Of a stretch of 64,000 nucleotides of DNA, positions 8,434-20,812 are shown piece after piece. The stretch comes from Chrysoperla carnea. Its lineage: Eukaryota > Arthropoda > Insecta > Neuroptera > Chrysopidae. Position numbers and translations under genes: made by a program. The stretch lies in assembly GCF_905475395.1 (NCBI RefSeq), contig NC_058341.1, positions 68,455,501 to 68,519,500 on the forward strand, in the 5' to 3' direction. Position 1 is the first letter of the stretch. Every line of letters begins with the position of its first letter. The notes beneath the pieces are model-generated. The model worked only from the letters and a program-made list of their open reading frames with translations. It had not been told where the DNA came from and searched no databases.

Positions 8434-8670
8434 TTTGTATGTTTAAACTAACACTAAATTGTTTTCTATAATAATTCAACCTAACTATCAGTTTTTTGAC
8501 ACCCCCACCACTACTCTATCAATTGTTCATGCGCACTACTCTATCAATTGTTTGTACACCTATCACAATACCGAACCACTTTGAGGATCATCACAACAGC
8601 AGGACACATTTCTGAAACAACAGCAAAAATTAGCTAAATATTAAAAACAAAAAATATAAAATACTTACAC
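8434..8670 (-). promoter_or_regulatory. intergenic region: polymerase 3' UTR intron and upstream region of the 141-aa gene
   Basis: GTGGTGGGGG is read on the minus strand at about 8500-8512. A direct repeat ACTACTCTATCAATTGTT lies at about 8511-8528 and 8537-8554. The region also holds the 3' UTR intron listed separately. Confidence 0.4.
8612..8668 (-). other. probable 57-nt intron just after the polymerase stop codon
   Basis: The TGA at 8673-8671 is followed after 2 nt by a perfect donor GTAAGT (8668). A pyrimidine-rich TTGTTTCAG acceptor ends at 8612. Size matches the coding introns. Either the polymerase mRNA has a 3' UTR intron or this is the leader of the next gene. Confidence 0.5.
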
Positions 8671-11600
8671 TCAACAAATAATGCTATAGTGGCCCCATGG
8701 TTTTGTTTCACATGAATTGTGAGTAATGTATCGTTTTTGGTCAAATGGTGATAAGCCCACTTTCTGCTGTTTGATGGTATGTAAGCGGTGTCGCTTGGAT
8801 TGGATGCTTTGCTGAACATGGTAAAAGTTACGGTTCTCAAGCAAACACCGCTTATAGTCCTCAAAAGTAAGTTTTCGGATAGCTGACTTCTTGAGACCCT
8901 TGGATCGTTTAGTCTCTTTTTTATTTTGCACCCGAATAGCATACATTTTGCTACGTAATCCGACAAATTCTAGCATAACATCACCATTATTTTCATCGGA
9001 CATTAAACCCTTGACTTTCTTATTACGTAGTGGCATACCATAGATGTTGTCGGGTGCATAGTCAGCCGTATCAAAACGATTAATATCCTGTTTCATGACC
9101 TCATAGACGTCAGTATTTTTCACGCTATAAATTAGACTATCGGTGTCTGTGTATAATAACCTGACATTTGTGGGGTTGTACCGTTGGTACATGTAGTTGT
9201 AGTGGAAGTCATACACAAACGTTTTCGATATGTCTAAAATTGTGAAGCCTATGTAGATGGGTTTGTTGAAACGTATCTGTGATTTTTTCATTTCAACAAT
9301 ACTGACGTCATTGTCGAGCACCATCATACTGTGAAAATTGGGATTGGCAATTAATTTCTTCACACCATGTTTTCCATCCCAATTTTTTCGTATGTACACA
9401 ACCCGATGTTTCCTCACATTCTCCATGGTTTTACCGAAGATGGCATTAATCATGAGTTTGAATAATGCTTTTTCAAACTCATTTGAGGCGTTCTTGCGCA
9501 TCTCGGTATTGAAATCAATATATGGTTTCAACCATGCAGATTGATCGAATTGTAACACACGGTGGTATTTTGTTACCTTAACACCGAGTTGTGTATACAG
9601 TTTTAAATTCCTGTAGTGCACGACATAGTTGGTCTTATTGTAAAGGGTTGACAGAAGATATTTTTGTTTTGATCCAGGTGGTTTCGTTGTCTCCGGACAT
9701 GGCGGTAAATCGCTAAAGTTATCATGTAGATGTTGGGGTATTTCAAGGTCTACTTCTAAAATGTACCCGACTGGTGAATCATCTGCAACATCCTCGATGT
9801 TTGGTGTGTCGACCCACTTAAAATTTCCTGTTGGTAGGTATCCACACATGGCTGCACCATATAGGTTCACCACATCATAATACATAAGGTAGACATCTTC
9901 TTGAGTTTTATCATACCCCTCTTCCATGTACTTATTGTTTGCCTTAGCATAGCGATTAGAACATTGACTTACACCGCCTCTGATTCCTTTCTCGATAAAC
10001 AACAAGTCATCAATATCCGTGAACAATTCCAATTTGATATTGGTGTATTTCAACATGGCGCTCCACGTATAGCCAGGAAGTGTGTAATAGTGACTAGGAT
10101 CGAGACTATAGCTATGAATACAAGTGTTACGGAAATTTTCAAAAATATCCGCAAGTAGTAACACATCAGTTTTCATATACAGGTCTGAATAATCACCTAG
10201 TGTATGTAAATTGAATGTGTTCCATACCTGTATCGCATGGTTATAATCCTCATCCGTTATGTGTTCATCTGTTAACACACTGTAGAACGCCTCCTTTGGT
10301 GGTAATTTTGTCTCTTGGAGACGTCCCCAGCTACTCATGTATTCATATGGAAATACACCTTTTCTCGTTAGCAATTGAAATTGTTCATCATTACTGACCT
10401 ATAAAAAATTACAACCCTGTATTAAAAATTAATTATTTTTTATCATTTACCTCTTTATGTAAAATGGATTTTTTATCATTATCTAAATATGAGGCCAGAT
10501 TTTCCAACTTGTCTGCGAGAAATCGGAAGGAATCAATGAATCTTAATTGAATGTCCGAGACGTGCTTTGTGAAACTGATGTACTTTTCTTTGTTGATGGG
10601 CAACACATCAACTTGACCGTCGATTTCCGTCAGCAGAGCTTCAATAATAAAATGCGAATCGTATCCACTTAAGTTGTGCATCACAACAGGTATCACCCTT
10701 GAATCTTGATAATGCAGATTACAAAATTGGTGTGCTGCTCCACGGTAGACACCTAAAATAGATTAATATAAAATTAGATGAAATTAAAAAATAATAAATA
10801 ACCTGCATTACCTGTGCGATGTGAATGGTCGCGAACACGTATGGAATTGGATACGAAATCTTTACCACAAATGTGACACTTCTCTGCTGACATAGAATCC
10901 AGTTCTTGTTCGACGGTGAGCGGATACATTGGTTTAACGTGTTTTATTTTTTGCTCTAATGAGTACGCTACTTGTTCCAGTTCATGAACAAACCACTTGA
11001 CACAATCAGCACCACGGTATGCCTTATAAAACGATTGGTTGGGATCATGGGTACAATGAACATAGTAACCTACACTGTAGGGTACATGTTTTTGAATATT
11101 TTTTGTATAAGACCCATGATCCATTTCCATGTCTTCATGATGTTGTGGTACCAATAGTGCCTCAAAGTCAGCGTACACCATATACTCAACACGTTCCTTG
11201 CTGTTGAAATCTTTGAACTCAACGAACCGCTCGTCATCAGTTTCAGGCATTCGTACCCGCACCGCTTCTTTTTCACCACAATTTACTGAATGCTGTTGGA
11301 GTTTGACTTCTGTAGCAAAATAGTTGAGACATCGATCACATAAATAAATTTTACCCACGTGTTTTGTTACACCCGATCGACTCAACTTTGCTAAATTTTT
11401 TATCCAGCAAAAGTGGTGACTGTTCCCATTCTCCACAGCCAATAGATGAATTTTCTGCCCCGCAGTGTTCGAACTAACGCGTACAGGGAAAATTTCTAAA
11501 TCACGTAGAAACGTATCTTTGTAGCCGTACACGTTAATCGATAGCTGTGGGTTCATCTTTTCAAATTTATTAATTTGATCCAGAGACATGGGGAACTCTA

Positions 11601-12548
11601 ATCCATCACATTTTAAATGATGTTTATAGTGCGGGTACTTAGTTAAACGTTGAGGATTCCTTTCAACCGGGTAAAGTGCTGACATTATCGACCATAGAAA
11701 ACAATGTTGGTCTTTATTCTGGACATTAACCACAGCCAATTTATTTTTGATGACTGGTGGTAGTTCACAAAAAGTCCCAGCTGTGATCGGAGAGTACTTA
11801 TTCATGTGGACTCGAATATTTATGATCATGTCAAGAGCCCAACCGCTATCGCGTTCCTGGAATTCTTCCAATTTTTTCAGCAAATAGTTTTTGACATGAT
11901 CATTGTACCACTCCTGCATGTCCGTTGTCAGATACATTTCCTTGGCCGACGTTATAAAAGTTTTCAAATCCTCCTCTTTGGTAATGGGCTTAATAAAATT
12001 GCCCGTGAACATAATATACACCTGAAAAAAAAATTCAAGATCTCATTAGACTATTTAAATTATAAATCTTAAATTTTACTTACCTTGAGGGGATGCTTCA
12101 CTAGCTCACGCCGAACGTGTCTTCTAAACATTGGAAATGCCCGGTTGAAAAATATATTTGGATCTTTATAATCCAAATTTGTAATCATACCAGTCTTCAC
12201 CCTACCCTGATGGTGGGTTTCAATTGTCTCCCAGATTAGATGTCGATTTTGTTTTTTGGTGACTCCACCACCTTGTTTAACTAAATCTAATCGCAGTCGG
12301 TGAAGTTGCCGCTGGTATGATTTACAAAGTCCAATATTAGCTTCAAGACGCAGAGGATTTTCTTTCTTTAACATCAACATCTTTTTGAATAAGCGGATGT
12401 TCTGCTTATTAAGTATCATCCATCGCTCAGCTTCCTCCACCGTCTTGATGAGCCTCAACGCTCTCTCCACTTTCTTCATCATATCAGTGCTACCACCCTG
12501 AGGTACCACGTTTAGCGTCTGCATAACATTTTGTTCGTAGGTGTCCAT
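8671..12548 (-). CDS. POLB: protein-primed family-B DNA polymerase, four coding exons, intact
   Basis: Exons on the minus strand are 12548..12084, 12021..10812, 10752..10451 and 10398..8671, giving 1234 codons. All introns (62, 59 and 52 nt) are GT-AG and keep the frame. The polymerase copies the linear element from its protein-primed ends and has proofreading. Exonuclease motifs: I YADFEALL (about residues 438-445), II HNLSGYD (584-590), III YMKTD (733-737). Polymerase motifs: [10 protein letters not shown] (832-840), [11 protein letters not shown] (973-982), [10 protein letters not shown] (1075-1083). Two Cys/His zinc-binding sites are at about 383-403 and 537-556. The end [10 protein letters not shown]...GHY is typical of Polinton polymerases. 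Start chosen because an acceptor directly precedes the ATG. No stop or frameshift is seen. Confidence 0.93.
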
Positions 12549-12605
12549 CTTTCAAAAAAATTATATTTAAGTTTCACAATAATATTTAAAGAATTTTACA
12601 CTTAC
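12549..12605 (-). other. POLB: 5' UTR intron of the polymerase gene
   Basis: Donor CG|GTAAG at 12605 and acceptor TTTGAAAG ending at 12549, so the spliced ATG is the first three bases of the next exon. Length is 57 nt. The upstream exon (from about 12606) contains no ATG near the donor. Confidence 0.6.
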
Positions 12606-12965
<360 letters not shown>

Positions 12966-13009
12966 AAAAAGTTGTAATTTGATATTTTTATAATCGTAAT
13001 TCAAACTAA

Positions 13010-14225
13010 TTATTTTTTCTTGGAATTCAGACAAGTTTAAACAAGTTCAAACAAGTTTGAACATGTATTTTTATTATGTAAATTTCAAGTGTCATATTAC
13101 ATTGCTTAATCATAAAAAATATTAACATCCGGTCACGTATCTTGAATTTTATCATGTATACTTAAAGTGTCAAATTACAATATTTTTCAAGGTTAGATGA
13201 TATCTATTTCAACATATTCTTGAAAATTGCAGACTCATAATATTCTTTTCTTGGAATTCAGATTTGCAAATTATTATCTAACACGTTCAAGTGTCATATT
13301 ACATTGCTTAATCATAAAAAAATATTAGCATCCGGTCACGTGTTTTGACACATGTAAAATTATTTCAAACAAGTTTGAACTTGTTACAAGATGATGATAT
13401 CATATTTTTCAAGGTCAAATTAACATATTCTTGAAAATTGCTGACACGTGTAAAATTATTTTAAGGTCAAAGTCCATTCAAACAAGTTTGAACATGTATT
13501 TTTATTATGTAAATTTCAAGTGTCATATTACATTGCTTAATCATAAAAAAAAAAATATTAACATCCGGTCACGTATCTTGAATTTTATCATGTATATTTA
13601 AAGTGTCAAATTACAATATTTTTCAAGGTCAAATTAACATATTCTTGAAAATTGCTGACTAATGTCAACGTCCCGCCCCCCGTTCACTCTCCGTCAAGCG
13701 CCACTATTGGTCAAAGCCAATGATGTCACCTGGTAATTTCCCGTTTATGCTTAGGCAGCCATTCCTCCCCACCAATTCAACCACACCTCCCGACGCCATC
13801 TTGATTTTTACAGCGCTACTATTGGTCAAAGCCAATGACGTCATCAATGCTTAGGCAGCCATTATTCCCCCAACACCACACCTCCCGACGCCATCTTGAT
13901 TTACTATTGGTCAATGCCGAGGTTTCCAACATTCACCTAGGTTTGCCCTTTTTGGAAAAGTGTACCATCCAACTGGGCCAAAACGTACATGATGTCAACG
14001 TCCCGCCCCCCGTTCACTCCCCACCACTATTGGTCAAGCCCCGTTTATGTCATCCCTCACCCCCACCACACCTTCCAACGCCATCTTGATTTACTATTGG
14101 TCAATGACGTCATCTATCCCCTCCAACTTCGCATTCACCTAGGTTTGCCCTTTTTTGAAAAGTGTACCATCAAAGCGGGGTTACTTGAGGTCAAACTGTG
14201 CTGAAACATACATGACTCTTCTACT
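13010..14225 (-). repeat. right terminal inverted repeat with subterminal array
   Basis: The reverse complement of the left arm: AT-rich subterminal units at about 13010-13650 (ATCCGGTCACGT anchors at about 13127, 13331 and 13564), then the GC-richer outer modules to 14225. About three anchors are present against five on the left. The CCTAGGTTTGCCC and TTACTTGAGGTCAAACTGTG blocks pair with 440-480. Confidence 0.9.
13660..14115. promoter_or_regulatory. repeated CRE / CCAAT / YY1-like modules in right terminal repeat
   Basis: Perfect TGACGTCA at 13836-13843 and 14105-14112, several CTATTGGTCAA (CCAAT complement) boxes, and CGCCATCTT at about 13794, 13889 and 14079. A mirror image of the left-arm modules, so the arrangement is kept at both ends. 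Confidence 0.55.
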
Positions 14226-14231
14226 ACTATG
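14226..14231. repeat. right target-site duplication ACTATG
   Basis: Identical to 391-396 and in direct orientation. Confidence 0.9.
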
Positions 14232-14551
14232 AAACGAAAAAATAAAGATATTTACAGCAGTAGAAAAAAAATCTTATGAATTTATATATTCCAATCGAAT
14301 CCAGGATGATACCAATATATATCGGTAACGAAAATGTCGTAGTAAATACTGCAACTCTCCCAATGTATAGAGTGAACCAGACAGTTCGTATCACAATTTA
14401 AAAGAAAAATTTTTTCCTACTGATAATAATAATAACTAGTGAAAACAAACAATCGACTAAGTTAGTTGTTGAAATACCCTGTATAGAAAGTGGTGAATGT
14501 CAGTGCTTGCATTATTTGTTTATAAATTAGAACAGTTTAAAAAACCAATTC
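14232..14551 (-). other. host flank right of the Polinton with end of repeat family A
   Basis: No gene. 14437-14492 (AGTGAAAACAAACAATCGAC and the following TTGTTGAAATACCCTGTATA) is the terminus of dispersed family A, whose body resumes at about 15545 after other insertions. Confidence 0.55.
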
Positions 14552-15329
14552 AATAAGGTATTCAACTATGTTTGAAAACGTACTTCAAAACGTAGATTAT
14601 CCTAATAAAACGACACGAAAAATTATATTCCGGCAAAATTAATACGCTTTCTTGCCATAAAATTAAATTAAATCAAAAACGCTGTCATCCATTTTGGTGA
14701 CGTAACATTGGTAAAATCAACAGTCATTACCTCAAAACATTTGGAAGCAGTAATTCTCCAGATAGCGGAACTCGTACCATAATCCATTTTTATTTGTTTC
14801 AAAAATTTATCAAATCATTACTTTTTTTACTACACATAAAGTAATGTAATGAGAGCTAATTAATTGTTTTGCAAACAAAATCAATTTCATAATTTAAGTA
14901 TTGACAATAGTAATTTTTTTTTATTCTATCAAAAAATCTTCTACCACATTTGTCACTGTATCAATACTTTTGCCTTCATCAGTTTTTACCTTCTTTTTTA
15001 TCATGTCCTTAATGGTTATTATTTGCTTTTTTATAAATAAATAGGTACAAATGTAATGCACTGAAGAAAGAACATAGTTACATTTGACAGATATATACCC
15101 AGCTGTTTACACTGAACTGGCAGTTTTTGGCTATATGACATCACATCAGGGCTGGCTCGTGTTTAGGTCACATGATATGCATTTTAAAATTACGATTTTT
15201 AATTTTAATATAATAAAATAATTATGTGCTTTTATGACTCAAAATCAGAATATTGAAGAATATTTCTACATAAATTTTAATTTTTATCAAATTTCATAAT
15301 TTATTTTTCACTACCAAAAGTACCTTATT
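14552..15329 (+). mobile_element. MITE family B, copy 1 (778 bp)
   Basis: Ends are inverted (AATAAGGTATT / AGTACCTTATT). Blocks such as CGCTTTCTTGCCA, TGTGCTTTTATGACTC and AATTTCATAATTTATTTTT match copy 2 at 26193-26721 in the same order. It is longer by an insertion in its middle (about 14800-15060). Non-coding. Confidence 0.7.
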
Positions 15330-15440
15330 ATGGCGGCCATATTTTAAAACCAAATAAATGGCGGCCGTAAGACCGCCATTTATTTGGTTTTAAAAATTTT
15401 CGAAAGTAATTTCAATTTTTTTTTTTTCATTTTTCGAGAA
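15330..15440. repeat. perfect 23-bp-stem hairpin
   Basis: 15342-15364 pairs without mismatch with 15373-15395 around an 8-nt loop; the stem reads AAAACCAAATAAATGGCGG near the loop. A related GGCCGCCAT sequence lies at 57480-57540. Confidence 0.85.
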
Positions 15441-16370
15441 TGTTTCATCAAACCACTAGTTGCAGCTACCTACAAATTTTCGACTTCCTATATTTTATAG
15501 TTTTGTAGAAAATAGACACCAAAATTTTGTCCATATTTGCAGTCATGGGTCAGCGGTGATGTTTTATGAAAAAATGTTTCATACAAAAGTTGTTAATTTT
15601 TTATATGGAACATTTTTTACATTTATGGCTATTCTATACATATTTTTTATTGGCGTGAAACTTTATAATTTTTTAAGAATCGTTTTAAAAATTCATTTCT
15701 GGAAAAAAAGTTTATAATTAAAAGCGGTTTTTCAGACAAGAATGGTTAAACTTACCTGCCCTGGGTACTTTAATTTTTCGAAAATTCTCTTAATTTCCCA
15801 ATTATCAGTGTTCACATCCAGGCACAGTGGAATAAGAAAAAATACTGTAATAAATTGTTCATATATGGGTTTGAACAATGAAAAATGGGAAAATTAACAG
15901 GCGACAATCGCAGTGCTTGAAATTCAATGGTAACTTTAACGCTTCTTATCTGGAAAATCGTTTTTCTTTATACATTTTTTTTCTGCCAATGAACATTTTA
16001 AAAGGATTCTTAAAAAAATTATAAAGTTTCACGCCGATCAAAAATGTGTATAGAACAGCTTTAAACCTTCTCTAACGATTTACAAGATGGGTTCCACGGA
16101 CCCATATCCTTGACGTATGTTGCTCATTTACGAAACCTCAACAACACTTTTTATGTTCTGGGCGAGCTACAATTTCAGCTTGATATCCCTTTTCGTTTGA
16201 CAGACAACCAAAAATACTACTTTTGATGATTTTATGAATATCGACATCAAAATTTAGATATCATCAATATTTTTAAGCGTTACAAACTTGGGACTAAACT
16301 TATACTTATTATTCTATACTTATATTTATACTTATTTTTTTATTTTATACTTAACTTATACTTATATTTC
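15441..16370 (-). mobile_element. family A copy (minus), interrupted by a foldback at 15652-16035
   Basis: Family A blocks are present (GTTTCATACAAAAGTTGTT, TTTACAAGATGGGTTCC, GCGTTACAAACTTGGGACTA). Inside, GGCGTGAAACTTTATAATTT at 15652 is inverted at about 16016-16035 and frames a foldback of about 385 bp. No coding capacity. Confidence 0.65.
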
Positions 16371-17099
16371 ATATTATATGCGTCATATGCACATTTGTGT
16401 CAAATTTTGGCATACGATCGACTTTTAAAGGAAATATTCCGTGTTACATCGTCAGCGTACAAACAAATATCATAAATTGGATATAATTTCAGTCATGCCG
16501 AATAAAGTCCGGCAGATCATTTATAAAAAATTTCTCGTTAATTTTGACCAGATAACAATTACTTGGAAGTTGGGTCCAGTCTATTCGGTTATCGAAAAAA
16601 AATGATGAGATTTAAGTTTTATATTTGTATGGATAGAATCCAGAAGATTTTGGTGTGAGACTCCCATTTCTAAGTGGACCACACTGTAGATAAAAGATTT
16701 CATTGTAGTTAAAAATATTACCATTTGAAGGAGCGTAGTCGTATTATTCCGCTCTCCAGAATAAAGGTGGGTAATGCGGATAGTATGGGGCACCTTGTAT
16801 ATATGAAAGAAGACATGAGATCTACAAATGACAATAATGAAACTGTAGAATGAGATAGAATTATTATCTTGCTATGTATAAGAAAACGCGTTGATGATAA
16901 AATAATTCCACTATTCTGAAAAAGACCATAAGATATCTTACAAATTTACGGGGTGATTTCCAAAAATGAGAAACTTTAAATTTTTGCTCCAATTTCCTAT
17001 ATCAATTTTTGTATTATATAAACACGTATTTTTTACTACTATGTAATCATCATTAGTATGAATAAGATAATCGTTATTAGGGAATGGCTAAGATTTACC
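16371..17099. other. no recognisable gene or repeat
   Basis: AT-rich unique-looking sequence. A short frame at 16581-16793 (-) has no family resemblance. Confidence 0.4.
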
Positions 17100-17470
17100 A
17101 TCATGTATATGACATTTTTAACCCCCGATCCAAAAAAGGGGTGTTAACTTTGACCGCTATATGTGTGTCTGTCTGTGGTATCAAAGCGCCTAAACGGATT
17201 AACCGATTTGGATTTTTTTTTTTTTCGTTTGAAAGGTAATTTGATATGTAGTGTTCCTAGCTATGTTTCAAGTGCGACTTTAGGATTCCGATCCCGAACA
17301 ATTTTTCGGGGATTTTTTAAATTTTGTAAATTTCACTTGTCATATCTTGTAATCAAATTATGTTATTTACAAAATTATGATTTTTTTTTGTATATACAAA
17401 ATTATTTTTAATCAGTTTTAAGCAAAAAAAGTTTTAAGCAAAGTAATTTTGTGATTTTTTCGCTAAACGC
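17100..17470 (+). repeat. dispersed repeat family C, copy 1
   Basis: CCGATCCAAAAAAGGGGTGT, then GCGCCTAAACGGATTAACCG and CGTTTGAAAGGTAA, all found inverted at about 34790-34990. Non-coding in all frames. Confidence 0.65.
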
Positions 17471-17729
17471 TTAGTTGTTGAAATAAAAATTCTTGAAATA
17501 TAAAAATGCAATATTCGATTGTTAGAAAAATGAGTTATTTTTTCAATCTCTGAGGGAATTCGCTTAGCTAACGCAGCTCCTGAGTTACGAATTTTTTATA
17601 TTTTAAATTTTTTTTACCTGAAATTACTAGATCGTACACGCTCATACATCCTTAAAATGAATTAAGTGTGTATAAACATATTTTTAAATAAACGTTAAGG
17701 CTTATTGAAATTAAAGTCTATAAACTTAG
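17471..17729. other. spacer with an end of MITE family M
   Basis: GCTCATACATCCTTAA at about 17640-17655 is the terminal sequence of family M (full copy at 61541-62023). Otherwise nothing is recognised. Confidence 0.4.
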
Positions 17730-17957
17730 GTTCGGTTAGGTTAAGTTAGATTAGGTTAGGTTAGGTTAGGTTAGATGGCTGTTCATGAAGGACACACTAA
17801 GTCTATAGAAACCATTGTGATACCATATATGTCTTTTATCACTTTGCCGCTGATAATTTCATTTATCAGCTCCTCAATTTCAGAGGCATACCGCTACCCT
17901 GGGCACACCGCGGACGAAATTGGTTACGCCTTAACCAACTGAGTCACCACAGCGACA
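17730..17957 (-). mobile_element. tRNA-derived SINE type 1, copy 1, with TTAGG tail
   Basis: On the minus strand, GTGACTCAGTTGGTTAAGGCG is a tRNA-like A-box region, followed by GAGGAGCTGATAAATGAAAT, CATATATGGTAT and CTATAGACTTAGTGTGTCC. The 3' end is a run of CCTAA units (TTAGG on the plus strand, 17745-17774). The B-box part is largely deleted compared with the copy at 55358. Confidence 0.8.
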
Positions 17958-19137
17958 TTGCATTAACTTACTCAAGTGCTCAAGTTTAAAAACAGTGTCA
18001 CCATCCCACAACACCTAACGATTATCTAACGGCTTTCATTTTAAGTATTTTACTCAAATAATTAAATTTTTTTTGTACACGGTAAGAAATTTTTTTGCCG
18101 ATATCACTATGTAAGAAGTATAGACGTGACCGCAGTACTGAATGTTTACGATCATTTTGATTTGCTATAAAACTTTACACATAGATGATTTTACCATTAA
18201 ATGTATCAGAACTTGAGCACTATTTTGGGCACATGAGCCGATGTCAGTATGGATGTAAAGCCCATACTGACTGCCGGCATCCTTAATACTTCTGGCGAAC
18301 AGCACTATTTAGCACTATAATGTCACTGATGCTACTAATGGCATATTATTTACCAAAATGACGAAATAGGTTGAGAATAATAGAGTGAAAGCAGTGTAGC
18401 AACAAACATAGCGTTTACAACTATACTGCATAAGATCGAAGTGCAATAATGCGTATTGATATACGCGGCAAAAATCACAGCGGAAAAAAAGTGGCATTGC
18501 GACATCTACAATATAGCATGGGACTCAAGACAATACTGTTGAGTTAGACTAACTATTTACTAATGTAAGTGGCATAGTTTTTATACCATTCATTATTGTA
18601 AATAACGCCATAGAAATGCATCTTTGGGCAATATTATATGTATAAAGTATTATCAAATACTTGAGAATCTGTCCTTAAATCCTACCAGCAATCTAATAAA
18701 CGCCATGCATTTCTTACCGTGTAGCCAGGTAACGGTTCATTGATAGTACACTCAAAAAAATTATTGATTCCAACCGACGCGATGCGAGGTTGTCTCAACT
18801 TCATAGCGAGATCATATGTGGCGAATGGTGCGCCGAATATGTTACAACTACCGTATGGGGTTGAGTGGTGAAGTTTACACAAACGCAAGAGTTATTTATA
18901 TGAAAATAATATACTGTCTAAAAAATTTCAAATATTGGAAAAAATACTTATGTGGTTGTCACAAGTACATGAGCAGGTAAAAAATGTAAGGTTTGTAAAA
19001 AAATAATTTCAAAAAAATTGGATTTCTTCTAGTCGGATTGGATTTGAACCAGAGACATCGTCTTTTTAAAGCAAACGCAAATAAATTTTCTTTTAATTCA
19101 TTAATTCGCTCTATTTACACGATTTTATATCATATTC
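17958..19137. other. no supportable gene
   Basis: A GC-richer patch at 18682-18888 (-) has a 68-codon frame ending near a GTAAGA donor-like site, but no family is recognised. At about 19035-19060 a GGTTCAAATCC-like B box (-) without a convincing A box hints at another decayed SINE. Confidence 0.35.
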
Positions 19138-20812
19138 CAACTAAACAATTTTATTTTCCATTAATAAAATGGATGACTTTAAACTAAAATCAATTTATTT
19201 CATAAAAGTAATGATTTTGTTTATTTAACTTCAGTGATCAATGAATTCATATTTTAAATTCAATCCCATTCTATTGCAAATACAAATATTTTGTTGTACT
19301 GGTTCCAATCGTTAGGCAATTGTTTGACAGTATTTTTAATTTATTTCAATATGAAACGGTCAACTTCGGGATGAGTTTGTCATTGTTTTAATTTTTTTCA
19401 GTGTAGAAATGATAAACTTTCCAACGTCTCGAAATTGGGACAAAATTGGCCTGTTTCGATGTTTCCATAACGTTTATGTGGGGTACTTTTTCATTAATTA
19501 TTTTTACATTTTGAAATAGTTGAAAATGTTGTACCTTGTTCAAGGAATCACACATTACTTCTTCAGCAATGTGTACTTACGATACACGACAAGAATACGA
19601 ACTTGAATTGAATGTCTTGTCCCACTGTAGTCCTCTAGCAATACACGCCGATATAATCGTATCGCAGGCAAGAAAGAATATCTCATTCTGATCAAACGAT
19701 ATGTATGTTCAATTTAATATTGTATTCAATACACTTGAATGTTTTATGGAAATATTTTAAATTTTAAATGTTAGAAAATACAATACAATAAACTTTGCAT
19801 TTCTAAATGATAATGTTAAATACAAGAAATGAATTATGTCAAAATGTGCTCTGAAGTATGCTGGCTTGTATTAAGGAACAGAAGCATAGGCTGCGTACCT
19901 TAATTAATAGCATTATGATATCATTAGAACATAACGCCAGCCACAAAATGTTAAATATTCGACAATACTACTTAATTGAAGCCTTATTACAGATCACTTG
20001 ATAGGTATAGAACGTTAAACAAAAGTACAGCTTCGCCATAATTAGATTTGTACTTATATACTATTTCTTACCTGCAATTGAAAAATAAAGAATGGCTATA
20101 TTTCGATATATTTATTTTTGAATATTGCTGTTTAGGTGAATGTAATTTAGTAAATGTTATTTTACATTTCCTAAGGCAGAACAAAAAGTACAAACGAATG
20201 GGAAATAAATGAACCGAAGGGAAAAGCTAAACTGAAAATTTCGGCAACAATATTCACATCCAGAATGGAAGTCTGTTAAATCTATTTTACATGAAAAAAA
20301 TAATTTAAAATTTTACTAGAAAAGTATTTATCAAAAATTACAAATATCAACAACACAAGAGAGAGGTCCTTTTAAATAACGAAATGAGGTGTCAAAATCA
20401 CGCTTTAAACACTATAATACAAAATATATAAATATATTAACGCATTCTATAATCTTTTTATTCAATAAGATGGTCAGCTGCGGAGACCTGATAAAAATTT
20501 CATTTTTTTAACTACCAAAAATCGGGTTTGCAGGATCGTGCACCGAAAAAATTATTAAAATAATAACTACCTTATCCCGAAGTTGGCCGTTTCATATTGA
20601 AATGAAGTAAAAATACTTTTAAACAATTGCCTAACGATTGAAACAAGTACAGCTAAATATTTTTATTTACAATAGAATGGGATTGAATTTAATATATGAA
20701 TTCATTGTATTAATGAAGTTAAATAAACAAAATCATTACTTCCATGAAAGACATTGATTTTAGTTTAAAGTCATGAATTTTCTTGATGGAAAATAAAATG
20801 CTGATAAATAAT
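19138..20812. repeat. inverted repeat pair with about 1.1 kb between arms
   Basis: Left arm about 19138-19402 and right arm about 20530-20812 are inverted copies sharing AATCCCATTCTATTG, ATCGTTAGGCAATTGTTT, CAACTTCGGGAT and AAATAAACAAAATCATTACTT in complement. The interior has no gene. The pair may be a large foldback element or two opposed MITEs. Confidence 0.65.

Noticed and set aside
8634..8966. 110-codon frame on the minus strand
   Set aside because: Another frame of the last polymerase exon.
18682..18888. GC-richer 68-codon frame with a donor-like end
   Set aside because: Could be an exon, but no family, acceptor or partner exon could be found.
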